Positions 32,184 through 43,000 of a stretch of DNA of 64,000 nt are shown one piece after another. Position numbers and translations under genes: made by a program. Within the stretch, counting starts at the first letter, position 1. Each line of letters starts with the position of its first letter. Source of the stretch: Theobroma cacao (lineage: Eukaryota; Streptophyta; Magnoliopsida; Malvales; Malvaceae); NCBI RefSeq assembly GCF_000208745.1, contig NC_030856.1, positions 15,927,316 to 15,991,315 of the forward strand. The letters run 5' to 3'. The notes below the pieces were generated by a model. The model was not told the DNA's origin and did no database searches. It was given only the letters and a program-made list of their open reading frames with translations.

Positions 32184-35145
32184 TGTCACAACCCGGTACA
32201 CCCCTCGAGCCCGTGACAACAGTCGCGGTGTCCCGGTAGACACTCATTTGCCTAGAATGTCAACCCGAAACCTTGCAAGGCTTTACTATCAGTTTTTCTG
32301 TTCCCTTGTGAGCAACCATTGTCAAATATCGTGTTCTAAAATATTTTAAGCCGTTTCCAACTTAAAACAAATAAAATATAAATTTTCGTCTCATAGGGAT
32401 ATTTCGATCATTTTTCTCAAAAATTTTGAAACTGGCTAAAATGTAATATACAAGTACAAAAGACATAATTCATAATCAAAATGAGTTTAAAAGTCTAAAA
32501 TCTTCATGTAAAACGAAATTATGGTTATTTGAATCTAATAAGAAAATAAAAGAAATATTAAGTAAAATATTCTATTTTCTTATAAAATAATATTTATAGA
32601 GTTATACGTAAATAAATTTTGTAGCGTAAAAGCTAAATAAATTTATACATACTGCAATACAGTAAGCCAAAATATTTAATTTAATTTACAATAACAAGAG
32701 GGCCCCCCGAATAAACAAAAGTAAAGAGGACTGTGAACCTACGGTTTGGAAAATGCAGATCCCACGTTAGTCCTCGATGAGATCAGCTATCTACAGTCTA
32801 TACTGAACCTGAAATGGGTGGAAAGGAGGGTGGTGAGATTATAAAATCCCAATGAGTAAACAGACATCATCATAAACATCTAGAGTTGAGTACATAGAGA
32901 TAATAAAGTAAATCATCATAAACTAGGTTATAGCATTAGAACACATTTTGTTCAAAACACGTAAAGAGGCTTATGTATCTCATAAAAACTAAGCTTGTGC
33001 CATAAATCCATTCTCGGGGACACCTTGGCTGAGGCATCCTACCGAGACCGCCAAGGCTATTAAAATTCACATTTTACATAAATCATGTTTTTGTTTTGAA
33101 AACATAGCCGTTCCTTGGTGTTGGCTGAGCTCCCCCTCATGTGGTGGTTTAGCGTGAAATGAACCCTAAACTTTACCCTAGGACATACCCTACGTGCCTC
33201 TCTGTTCGAGGTAAGAATATAATGGGGTTTACCATGCCCCTCTAAAAGGCTGGTCAACAGAAACCCCCTACTGCAGTGATTAATTAATATATACTCCACC
33301 ATACAATAAAACTCAATAACATGATATGGTAATTTTTTTTGTAATTCCCAGTCATTCAAGGCAACTAAACAATTCGTGCTTCAATACAATTGCCAACTAG
33401 CCAATCATGCCTGATTTATCATAAGCCAATCAATTTAAACAATCAAATTGCCCCAATTAACAGTCTCCATGCACTCTACTTTTCAAAATCATTATTAATT
33501 TCAAAACAATTTATAAATTAATTTCATTGAAACACATTTATTCATAAAACATGAAAATTCACCTCTTTAAATCCATTTTTCCATAGAATTCATGAATCAT
33601 CTAAAAACCACCCTAGATAATTAAAATGACAGTAAGTTTACTCACAATGTCTAGAATGCAGACTTTCGAAGCATTCTGTCTACTAGTCCTCGGATGCAAT
33701 TTCCTTGCCTTTATCAGAGGACTCACCACCTTGACACAGTACAAAATCGAGAAATTTACCAAATTGGTGCTAAATCGAAATCAAACTAATTTAGACTACC
33801 AATGCATGATATGGAATGCAAAAATGCACTAGTAACTATCTAAACCCGGTATTGGCCTAATTCGTCTTATCACCCGATTAAATTCTTAACGCGTCCGTTT
33901 AAACTCCAAATTAATTTTTTTTCAAGTTCTATACCTCAATTGCACCCAAATTGACTCAATGTCCCTCAGTATGGTGCAAATTATCAGTTTCGATAGGAAA
34001 TTACAAAAATACCCCTAGTGGGTAAAAATTCATATTTTTGCTCCGAAAATTTCCATTATTTTTGTAGGCTCATAATTCATCATTGCTTAACCAATTCTCC
34101 TAGAATAAAAATCAAACTCATCCTCAGTCACTACATGGTAAATTAGGCCATTAATGGTTGTGGGAGACAATAAATTCTTTTCTTGTTGTTTTGTTTCTAA
34201 ATATGCTAAACTAACTAAAAAACACTAACATAAATTAAAATCAAATAAATCCAACAACTTTCTCTCTTCTAACCCATTTTGATCAGCCAACAATTCATCA
34301 TAAAAACATGCAATTTAAGCATGGAAAATGAAGAGAAATGCTTAAGGAAAATAGATTTCAAGCTTAAGTTGAAAAATCCTACCTTTTTCACTTGTTTTCC
34401 TTGATTTTCCACACTTTTTCTCTTGAAATTCCTCACCTAGGTTTTGTTTTTCCTTTCTTTCCCTCTCTTCCTTGCTTGGCCGAATATTTGGGGAATAATG
34501 GGCTGATTTGTGCTGATTTTTAAGTTAAATAATAAAATATCCTAAGCTTGACACATGGCATTTTCTAATTGGTCCATTTTTAAAACTTTAAAAATTTAAA
34601 CATTTTATCTCCACCACATGATTAGTCAAAGGTCAAAAATCAGAATAAAGGAAGACCATGTGCTGGAAAAAATATCCTGGTGGTGGAAAATTACAATTTT
34701 GCCCCTAGGGTGGTAAAATTACCATTTTACCCCTATACTCCGAATTATACCAAAATTAAAATTTTTCACTTCTAAACCTCAAATCATACTCCAATAAGTC
34801 AAATTATACTCCAACAAGTCAAATGGGGCCAAAAAAGCTTTTCTAAAATTCTCATTTTGTCCCCAAGTGGCAAATCACCATTTTGCCCCTAGATAGTGAA
34901 AATTCTGATTTGACTCCAAATTGATCCTCAAACTCCGAATTACCATTTTGAGTCATCTTTGGACTGTGACGCTCTTAATATCACCTTAAAATTCCTATTT
35001 GATCTAGTTCGAGGATTAAATCAACTTTGTTATACCTTTAGGTACAATACCGACTTTTGTAAATTTTTCGGGACTCTCCTAGCATGCAATCATGCTATCA
35101 TCACATGTATTTAATGACTAGTATTTTATAAGGTCGGGCTTTACA
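32184..35145 (-). repeat. Y element 5' LTR (C)
   Basis: 2,962 bp, minus-strand ends TGTAAAGCCCGACC and GGGTTGTGACA. Donor AAAAAG|GTAGGA at 34382, acceptor TTTCAG ending at 32809. It is about 95-96% similar by eye to A and B. Confidence 0.92.
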
Positions 35146-37443
35146 GAAGAAAAGCAGAGAAATTTTGGAGAAAAATGACGTTAATGGGGCCTACGTGTCT
35201 TTGTTAAATAAAGTTAGCGCGGGTAAGCAAATATTTAAACATTGCGGTGATACCGCGTTGAAGCATAAACTTGACATTTTATTGGTACAAGTGTTAAGGA
35301 AGAAAAATAGAAAGAAATTAGAATTAAAAGATTGTGGGAGGATACAATTAAAAAGAGTAAAAACCTTGGAGGGCAAAATGGTAATTTTGCCATTAACTTG
35401 GTCAAAGCTTCCAAAGGAAGCTTTGACTCTTTTCTTTTCTAGCCATAACCGATTCTTATCTTCACCAAAAGATATTTTCTTCTTCTTCCTCACCCACCCA
35501 ATGCCATTTTCTCCCTCCACCATGAAAAATCAATTTTCTTTCATTTTCTTTTCTTTGTTTTCTTTTCCTTTCCTTTATTTTCTTTCTTCTTTCTTCTCCT
35601 AACTTCTTGGGCACCAAACCTGTAGCTTCTAACACCATTTTTCAGCACAACCAGACCCTAGGAGAGAGAAGAAAAAATCTCTCTTTCTTTCCTTTCTTTT
35701 CTATTTCTACTCTACCATCACCAACACTTGAATTTTCAACCTTAAATCTCCATTATAAGGATAAAAGGTATATATTTTCAACTCTTGGAATTTATGAACT
35801 TATGGGTTATATTTTCAGATTTTATTTTCAAATTTCTTCAAATTCTTTTTCTTGGAAATATTAGGCTTTGTTAATCTTTATGCCACCAAGCTCACCAAGG
35901 TAAACAACCTTTAAATTGGAATAGTTGATATGATGGGTTTGAGAATTAGACTAGAATTCTAGGTTAAAAATTATGCTAGAATGTAGTTTATCAAGTGTAT
36001 GCTTATTAGAATTATTAAGTTTAAATTATGATATATTTGAAGCTATTATTATTTATTAGCAATTATAGGTTTTAATGGTATTTCGGGACTACCTGGATTA
36101 AGATCTTGTGGGTGCTAGTCTTGTTAGGTGGCATTGTTAAGGTGAGTGAACTTGCATTTAAAAAATGTTTTGGGATAAATGCACATGTGTTTGAATGAAT
36201 CATTTGAAAACTTTATTTGCCTTTGCTTTAAAATGTGCCGAGGAACAAGCCCTTGATGAAATGTCTTTACTTTGTGAAATTATACAATGTGATTAACTCA
36301 TGTGTTCCTATATTATGCGATATGTAGGTTATGCTTTAAATGATAATATTGTGTGATAATTGTAACCGCACGTGTGTGGTGTGGGAGTGCACATGCTGAT
36401 GATGACTAATGATTCCACCTATGTGCGATGTGGGAGTGCACTTGAGCTGATGACCGGTGGGTGATGATTCCAGCTATGTGCGATGTGGGAGTGCACATGA
36501 GCTGATGACCGGTGGGTGATGATTCCAGCTATGTGCGGTGTGGGAGTGCACATGAGCTGATAACCGGTGGATGATGATTCCAACTATGTGCGGTGTGGGA
36601 TTGCACATGAACTGATGAGCTAGAGGTTGTATATATGTTTACACATACCATAGAAATGTTGGAGAAAATATTATGTGATTGCAATGAATGTTTAATGCTG
36701 AAATTGTTAATTGTTTTCAATTTGATTTTCAATGCAAAGAAAAAAAAACTCATTGTCTTGCTTGTCTTGTTGGGGTATTTACTGTGGTTTTCACTTTTCG
36801 ATTTAATTATGGATCATGGATCCTTCAACACTAAGGGGTTAAATAATCAAAGGTCGAATTGAAGGGTTTTATGAGGAATTAAACTAAATTGCATTATTTT
36901 TAACATAAGTGCATCATGATTTCTAAACTTTCCTTATCGTTTGGTTGTTCCCTTCTTATGTTCACTCATTGGGTTTATACTCATTCTTTTCAACTTCATG
37001 TTTTAGTTTTTAAGCTTAGTGGTAGTTGGATCCTAGGTAGAGGTGCTTCCTTCTGTTCATCGTACAGTAGGTTTGCTAGCACATCCCATGATAGTATCCA
37101 TGCCAGAGTCACTCCATTGATAGTCAAGGTCTTTTGAATGTGTATATGGTTATTTAAATGTAATTCGTGAGATTTGTTGTAAACACTGTATGTTTGGTTC
37201 ACATGATAATGTCGCCATAGGTTGGCAGATGGTAATATTATTTTATAAATGATATATATTCAGTTGCCATGATTTATTATTAAGAATAGATTATTTTTGA
37301 AAACTATGATTTAAGAACCTTAGAGATAAATGAGGGATAGATGGCTTAATGAACAAGTTTGCATAGAAAGGCTTGCTTGGGCCCAGTGGGCCATGCCTAT
37401 TGGGTCCATGCTCCGGTTATGGCCTAGGATTCGAGCTGTGACA
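35146..37443 (+). mobile_element. X3 solo LTR, third piece
   Basis: Resumes the X LTR after the Y element (flank GAAGA versus GAATA at 21249) and runs to TTCGAGCTGTGACA at 37443. It includes the C/T-rich leader, donor AAAAG|GTATAT at 35768, donor TTAAG|GTGAGTG at about 36141, the minisatellite, and acceptor TTTTAG ending at 37006. Adjacent GCCAG pairs with GTCAG at 11154. Confidence 0.85.
36361..36625 (+). repeat. GCTATGTGCGGTGTGGGAGTGCACATGAGCTGATGA minisatellite
   Basis: Five units of about 58-60 bp, the most regular version of the LTR minisatellite. Each unit contains GTGCGGTGTGGGAGTGCAC, then ATGAGCTGATGACCGGTGGG and TGATTCCAGCTAT. Confidence 0.85.
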
Positions 37444-37448
37444 GCCAG

Positions 37449-38065
37449 ATAGCTCCATAAACTCTTACACACCATTATGTGACATAGGTTACATCTTACG
37501 CCTCATTGCATCCCACCACAAATCTAACTAAGGACTAGAAACAGCTTCTTAAGAGGTCTTGGATCAACTACATGGCTAGTATTATAATCACCCTTTCAAA
37601 GATTGATGCTTGTGGAAAGTGCAATCTCCCTTATCTTGTGGATTTTTTTTTGTGCACTTGTTCTACAACATTTTGGTGGGACTTCATCAAAAACTAGTTA
37701 CTTGTTCCTATTTCCCAACTTGTGTGTGTGCCATAGTATCCCTCTATATAAGTATAAGAATACTTAAATCTCACTATGCTCTCACCATTTCTATCTTGAA
37801 GGTAATTATTATCAATCATATGTAACTCTAAAAACTTTGTTGTTTTTGCATCAATACTTTTACCACATCTGTTTAGGCATTAAAATTTATAACTCATGGA
37901 ATGATAAGGGTACCCAATAAAATAGCAATGAATGGAACAATATTATATTTTAGTTTCAGTTTATCAAATAGACCCACTTTTGAAAGATGTCCCCAAACAC
38001 ATAAGTGATTAAGAGTAGGTCTTTTGTTCGGTCTACAACTCAAAGAGGAAATCATGAGAGATAAC
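37449..38065 (-). pseudogene. Copia-1 pol relic: integrase C-terminus to RT start
   Basis: On the minus strand, from 38065: RPTLNHLCVWGHLSKVGLFD and a FIAILLGTLIIP stretch that corresponds to the FVGY motif region after the Copia integrase core. There follows a decayed linker, then WWDAMRRKM and an EFMEL stretch matching the conserved EAI-EMDSI...TWELVDL block ahead of RT. Many stops. The gene continues at 11158 beyond the X3 nest with NCKPVGF and RT sequence. The left side in window coordinates ends at the inverted X4 LTR (38066). Confidence 0.65.
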
Positions 38066-38908
38066 TATCACAGCCCAATTTTCAGGCCATGATCTGCACA
38101 TGGGCCCAATAGGCATAGCCTACTAGGCCCAAGCAAGCCTTTCTATGGAAACTTATTCTTTAGACCATCTGTCCCTCATTCGCCTCTAAGGTTCTTAATT
38201 CATTATTTTCAAAAATAATTTCTTCTCAAGCATAAATCTTGGCAACCAAACATATACCATTCATAAAATAATATTACCGTTTGCCAACCTGTGGTGACAC
38301 TATCAGGCAAACCAAACATACAGTGTTTACAACAAATCTCATGAATTACATTTGAAATAACAACATACATATATCAAAGACCTTGACTATCAACGGGGTG
38401 ACTCTAGCATGGGTACTATCATGGGGTGTCCTAGTAAACCTACTGTACGATGAACAGGAGGAAGCACCTCTACCTAGGATCCAACTATCTTCAGACCTGA
38501 AAACTAAAACATGAAGTTTAAAAGAATGAATATAAACCCAGTGAGTGAACATACGAAGGGAACAAGCAAACGATAAGGAAAGTTTAGAAATCATGATGCA
38601 CTTATGTTAAAAACAATGCAATTTAGCTTAATTCCTCATAAAACCCTTCAATTCGACCTTTGATTATTTAACCCCTTAGTGTTGAAGGATCCATAATCCA
38701 TAATGAAATCAAAAAGCGAAAACCATAGTAAATATCCGAGCAAGACAAGCAAGGCAGAGAGTTTTTCGTTGCATTGAAAGTCAATTTGGAAACAATTAAC
38801 AATTTCAACATTCAACATTCATTGCAATCACATAATATTTTCTCTAACATTTCTATGGTATGTGTAAACATGTATACAACCATCGGCTCATCAACTCATG
38901 TGCACTCC

Positions 38909-40442
38909 TGATAATTCTATTTTATAGAATTATTTTATTTCAATTTTATTATTAAATATCAGCTAAGTCCTCAATTTTTAATTATAATTTACTTATTTTT
39001 AGTTGTTTTTATAATTAGGTTACTTTTAAGTTAGTTATTTTAATTTTATGTTATTCATATTAATTTGGTTATTATTTATCAGTTTTTATATTTCTTTTGT
39101 AGGATTAAAAGTGATTGGGCTTAATTTTGGAAAGTAAGGTGTAGACAGACCCATAATCTGCTTGCATATGCTTCAGTATTTTGGCCATATCTCGAGGTAC
39201 AGGACTCCAAATGATGTGATTCTTAAACCAGTGGAAAGATAAGAGACAGAGATACAACTCTTATGAAGATTACTTTGCCCATTTCTGCCTTTAAGATAGA
39301 AAAAATCGCGTCTGAAAATGGCTAGACGTACTGTGCCGGGAATGGAAATTTGTAAAGATTGATAATTGATTTTTGGGATTTTTAGTATACTTTTAAGCCC
39401 AATTAAACCCTAGCTTAGCTTAAGGAACTTTAGGTTAAGTTTATTAGTATAAATAGGATATGTTTAACAACATTAGGAAGAGAACTTTGGAGAGATTCAA
39501 GAAGTTACAAGTTGAGGCTGAAACATGGAGATCAAGGCAGAAAAATATTGTTTTGTTTTCTTAGCTTTTATCTTTCTTGATACTTTCAATGGTTGAATTT
39601 TATACAATGTTTTTTTTTTTGCAAGTATGAGTAGTTAATTTTCTTTTTCTAGGATTGCAATTGAACTCACATGTAGTCTAAGTTTTTAATCTCTTTCTTA
39701 CTTATTTTTAATGGGATTTGAATTGTTTATTCCAATTTGTTCTTAATTCTTTTAATTGCCTTGCCACAAATTAAATTGATCTAGGAACCTAAACAAACTT
39801 GGGAAAGGGAGTTTAGAGTAGACTAAAATTGGGTTAGCATATGATCAAATTAATAGATTTGCGTATAGGATAGGGATATACCTATAGGCCGTATGTAGCC
39901 AGATTAGAGCCTGAACTTAATGAGTCTGTTTTAATTTCAAATCACATAGAGATATAGTGTTTTGGTTAAAATAGATATTTTTATAGGTTGAGTCGGGAGG
40001 CCCTTATAAATAATTTAGGACTCTAGGTTAGCAATTCAACCCATTGAAATAAGTTAAGTAAGAGAGGTAAGAATTAGATGAAGTGTGAGGGATATTGTAA
40101 TCCTAGGCTTATTTGATTTGATATTTTCTCAAGTTATTATTTTGATTTTTCTTGTTCGTTTTAATTTTAAAATTAGATGAAGTGTGAGGGATATTTTAAT
40201 CCTAGGCTTGTTTGATTTGATAGTTTCTCAAGTTATTATTTTGATTTTTTCTTGTTCGTTTTAATTTTAGTTTTAATTAATTATTTAATTTTGATTATTT
40301 ATATAAGATTAAATTGTTCTAATTTTAGTACTTAGTAAAGTTTTAGATTAGTTCTCGGTGGGATCAATACTCTGCTTGCTAATATACTATCTATTCGATA
40401 CGTATACTTGCGTAGTAGGATTTTAACTGAGAAGTTTTTGCA
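38909..40442 (+). mobile_element. Solo LTR, Athila/Tat-like type
   Basis: About 1.53 kb starting TGATAATTC and ending AGAAGTTTTTGCA, inserted in X4. The 3' end pattern (GGTGGGATCAATACTC, a CGTATACTTGCG stretch, AAGTTTTTG) resembles LTR ends of Athila/Tat Gypsy elements, in which TGGCGCCG would follow. Near the 5' third are AGGACTCCAAATGATGTG and CCTAGCTTAGC, and TATA-like GTATAAATAGG lies at about 39450. A clean 5-bp duplication is not visible (ACTCC left, CACTA or ACTAC right), perhaps because the target is a minisatellite. It contains a 99-bp tandem duplication. Confidence 0.6.
40073..40269 (+). repeat. 99-bp tandem duplication in solo LTR
   Basis: Two near-identical copies beginning ATTAGATGAAGTGTGAGGG (40073 and 40172). 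They differ at a few positions, including GTAATCC/TTAATCC and an extra T in the poly-T run. Confidence 0.9.
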
Positions 40443-41110
40443 CACTACACATAGTTGGAATCATCATCCACTAGTCATCAGCTCATGTGCACTCCCACAC
40501 CACACACGCGCGGTTACAATTACCACACAATATTATCATTCAAAGCATAACCTACACATCACATAATATAGGAACACATGAGTTAATCACATTGTACAAT
40601 TTCACAACATAAAGACATTTCATCAAGGGCTTGTTCCCAGGCACAATTTAAAGCAAAGGCAAATAAAGTTTTCAAATGATTCATTTGAACACATGTGCAT
40701 TTATCCCAAAATATTTTTAAATGTAAGTTCACTCACCTTAACAATGCCACCTAACAAGACTAGCACCCACAAGATCTTAATCCAGGTAGTTCCAAAATAC
40801 CATTAAAACCTATAATTGCCAATAAACAATAATAGCTTCAAATATATCATAATTTAAACTTAATAATTCTAATAGTCATACACTTGATAAACTACATTTT
40901 ACCCTAATTTTTAACCTAGAATTCTAGTCTAATTCTCAAACCCATCATATCAACTATTCCAATTTAAAGGTTCTTTACCTTGTTGAGCTTGGAGGCATAA
41001 AGATCAACAAAAACCTAATATTTTCAAGAAAAAAATTTGAAGAAATTAGGAAATAAAATCTGAAAATATAACCCATAAATTCATAAATTCCAAGAGTTGA
41101 AATATATATG

Positions 41111-41459
41111 CATATGTGATGAAGGTCACTCCGCTGTTAGTCAAGAGTCTTTTGCTTGTGTATACGTATACATGATTTAATTACTAAGATTCATGTTATA
41201 AACAATATGTATACATTTTGATTGATGATGCCACTATGAGTTGGCAATGGGTGACATTATTTTGGGTTTATACAAATGCTAGTATTTGATTATTATACCA
41301 CATTATTAAAGTACTTATAGTTGAGAATTACAAAATGTGACTTTAGGATTGATGGATGAAATAATGGACGGGTTTACACAAAGAGGCTTGCTTGGGCTTA
41401 GTGGGCTGTGCCTATTGAGCCCATGCGCCTGTCATGGCCTAAAAATTTGGGTTGTGACA
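41111..41459 (+). repeat. Z element 5' LTR, 3' remnant
   Basis: Aligns with the last ~340 bp of the 3' LTR (from about 46742), ending GGGTTGTGACA. The first bases after X4 (41111-41123) are of uncertain origin. Confidence 0.8.
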
Positions 41460-41463
41460 AAGT

Positions 41464-41476
41464 TGGTATTAGAGCC
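41464..41476 (+). other. Primer binding site of Z element
   Basis: TGGTATTAGAGCC, 4 bp after the LTR end. It is complementary to initiator tRNA-Met with one mismatch (T for C). Confidence 0.85.
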
Positions 41477-41682
41477 TTAGGTTGTCTAAGTCCTAGGATA
41501 TTTATTATTGGTCCAACGAAGTATCGGGTCTTTATGTGGAAACTTCGGTTGTGAATTGTGAACTGCGACACATTCTACAACCAAGAAACCGTAAAGATTC
41601 CCTATTCTAGAAACCACCTTTTCCCTTAGCTATGATTGTAAAATGTGTTTAATGACAACTGTTTGCTCTTGTCTAGGTAAGA

Positions 41683-42990
41683 ATACCTCCTAAGACACGA
41701 GCCGCCTCGAGAAAAACGGGGGAGCAAGATGCTCTTAATGAGATGATGGGTAAGTCATAGACTCCCGTCCTTAGGGGGCGAGGTAGACGTGGTAAGGCAA
41801 CTAAGCCAGTGAGGGCAGGTACATCTATGAGTAGACATGAGGAGGAACAGTCTTTAGGTGATACAGATAGACACCAAACTAGGGGCATTGCCATCGAGGA
41901 CTTGGCTGCAAGTCTACAGGGAGTTAATAGGGTTGTGAAGATGATGGTAACTTGTATGGACGACATACAGAGAATAGTATAGGGGAGGCATGCAGCACAA
42001 CTGTACCCTAGTTCACAAGGACAGACTTATTGCCAACATTTAGATGTAGAGAGGGGTCATATAGAGGTTTCACTTCCTGACTTCCTGAAGCTTAAGCCTC
42101 TATCGTTCACAAGGTCTGATGCATCGGAAGGACCTTAGGTTTTCTTAGATAAGATAGAGAAAATTTGTGATGCCTTGGGATGTTCTAGTACTAGATTAGT
42201 TGAGCTAGCTGCTTTCCAATTAGAGGATGTGGCACAAGAGTGGTATGGCTCCCTACGTCGAGGTAGGTCGACGAATGCTACACTGTTGACTTGGAATGAG
42301 TTTAGTACCACATTCTTGAATCGATTCTCATCAGTTAGTGTATGACATGCAAGAGCTAGGGAGTTTGAGGCACTAGTACAGACCCAAAGTATGAGAATGT
42401 CGAAATACGACATTGAATTCACCTAGTTGGCTCGGTATGCGCCCTATCTAGTTTTTACAGAGGAGATGAAGATTCGAAGGTTTGTGGATGGGCTAGTAGA
42501 GCCATTGTTTAGGGTTGTAGCATCTAAGGATTTTGATACCTACTCCATAGCTATAGACTGTGCTTAATGGATTAAGAAGAGGAGTAGTGAGAGTAAGGCT
42601 GCAAGGGATAGAGTAAAAAAGGCCAAGATAGAGGGCCATTAAGGTTGCAGAGACTTCAGCAGTGATATTTCATTTTTTGGTTGTCAAGGGCCCATAGAAG
42701 GACTCATGGTTACCTCAACAGAGGAGTGACTTGAATAGTGCCAGCTTGGATTAGAACAGAAAACCTTCAGTGCTGGGAGGTAGCAAGATTCAAGGCATGG
42801 TAGTCAAGTTATCAATCATTGCAATATTTATGGGAGACGACATAGAGGAAAATGCCTCCACACTACAGGAGTTTGTTTCTTGTGTGGTCAACCTGGACAC
42901 ATGAAGAAGAGTTACCCGATGGCTCATTAACTACAAGGATGTACTTGCGGGTCCACCCAACCAGCTTCGTCTGCTCCTTCAGTAGCCATC
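41683..42990 (+). pseudogene. gag: Z gag
   Basis: Starts as ATA-CCT-CCT-AAG (I-PPK-TRA), so the family start ATG-PPR is mutated to ATA at 41683. A basic Gly/Arg stretch (RGRGRRGKATK) follows. The capsid core is clear: [49 protein letters not shown], then [13 protein letters not shown] and a [13 protein letters not shown] block. The zinc knuckle at 42871-42912 reads CFLCGQPGHMKKS, with the final Cys changed to Ser. Several in-frame stops and at least one frameshift in the Lys-rich linker show it is dead. It was the particle protein of the Z element. Confidence 0.85.
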
Positions 42991-43000
42991 TTATCTGATT

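Larger units (their letters stand above)
21254..35145 (-). mobile_element. Y retrotransposon: Ty3/Gypsy chromovirus (Tekay/Del-like), minus strand, defective
   Basis: LTRs at 32184-35145 (5') and 21254-24206 (3'), tRNA-Met primer site, gag, PR, RT, RNase H, integrase and chromodomain in Gypsy order, and a polypurine tract. Without the nested solo LTR it is about 11 kb, typical of large Tekay-type elements. Terminal flanks GAATA and GAAGA fit a 5-bp duplication with one change; the target was the X3 LTR. The two LTRs look about 95% identical over the first 230 bp. Gag is interrupted by an inverted Y solo LTR, and gag and pol carry several stops and frameshifts, so the element cannot act autonomously. 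The clade call comes from the chromodomain, domain order and primer site. Confidence 0.9.
38066..41110 (-). mobile_element. X-family LTR (X4), inverted, truncated and interrupted
   Basis: Minus-strand 3' end at 38066 (TGTGATA, a mutated TGTGACA). It runs collinear with X3 through the acceptor, minisatellite, donor GTGAGTG (about 40734) and donor region to about 41110, where it stops inside the leader; the LTR 5' end (about 600 bp) is missing. It is closest to X3. A different solo LTR (38909-40442) sits in its minisatellite. At 41110 it abuts a truncated Z LTR, an internal deletion junction. Confidence 0.8.

Noticed and set aside
41673..42422. Minus-strand frames opposite Z gag (41673-41966, 42135-42422, also 43957-44205)
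   Set aside because: Shadows of plus-strand gag and integrase.
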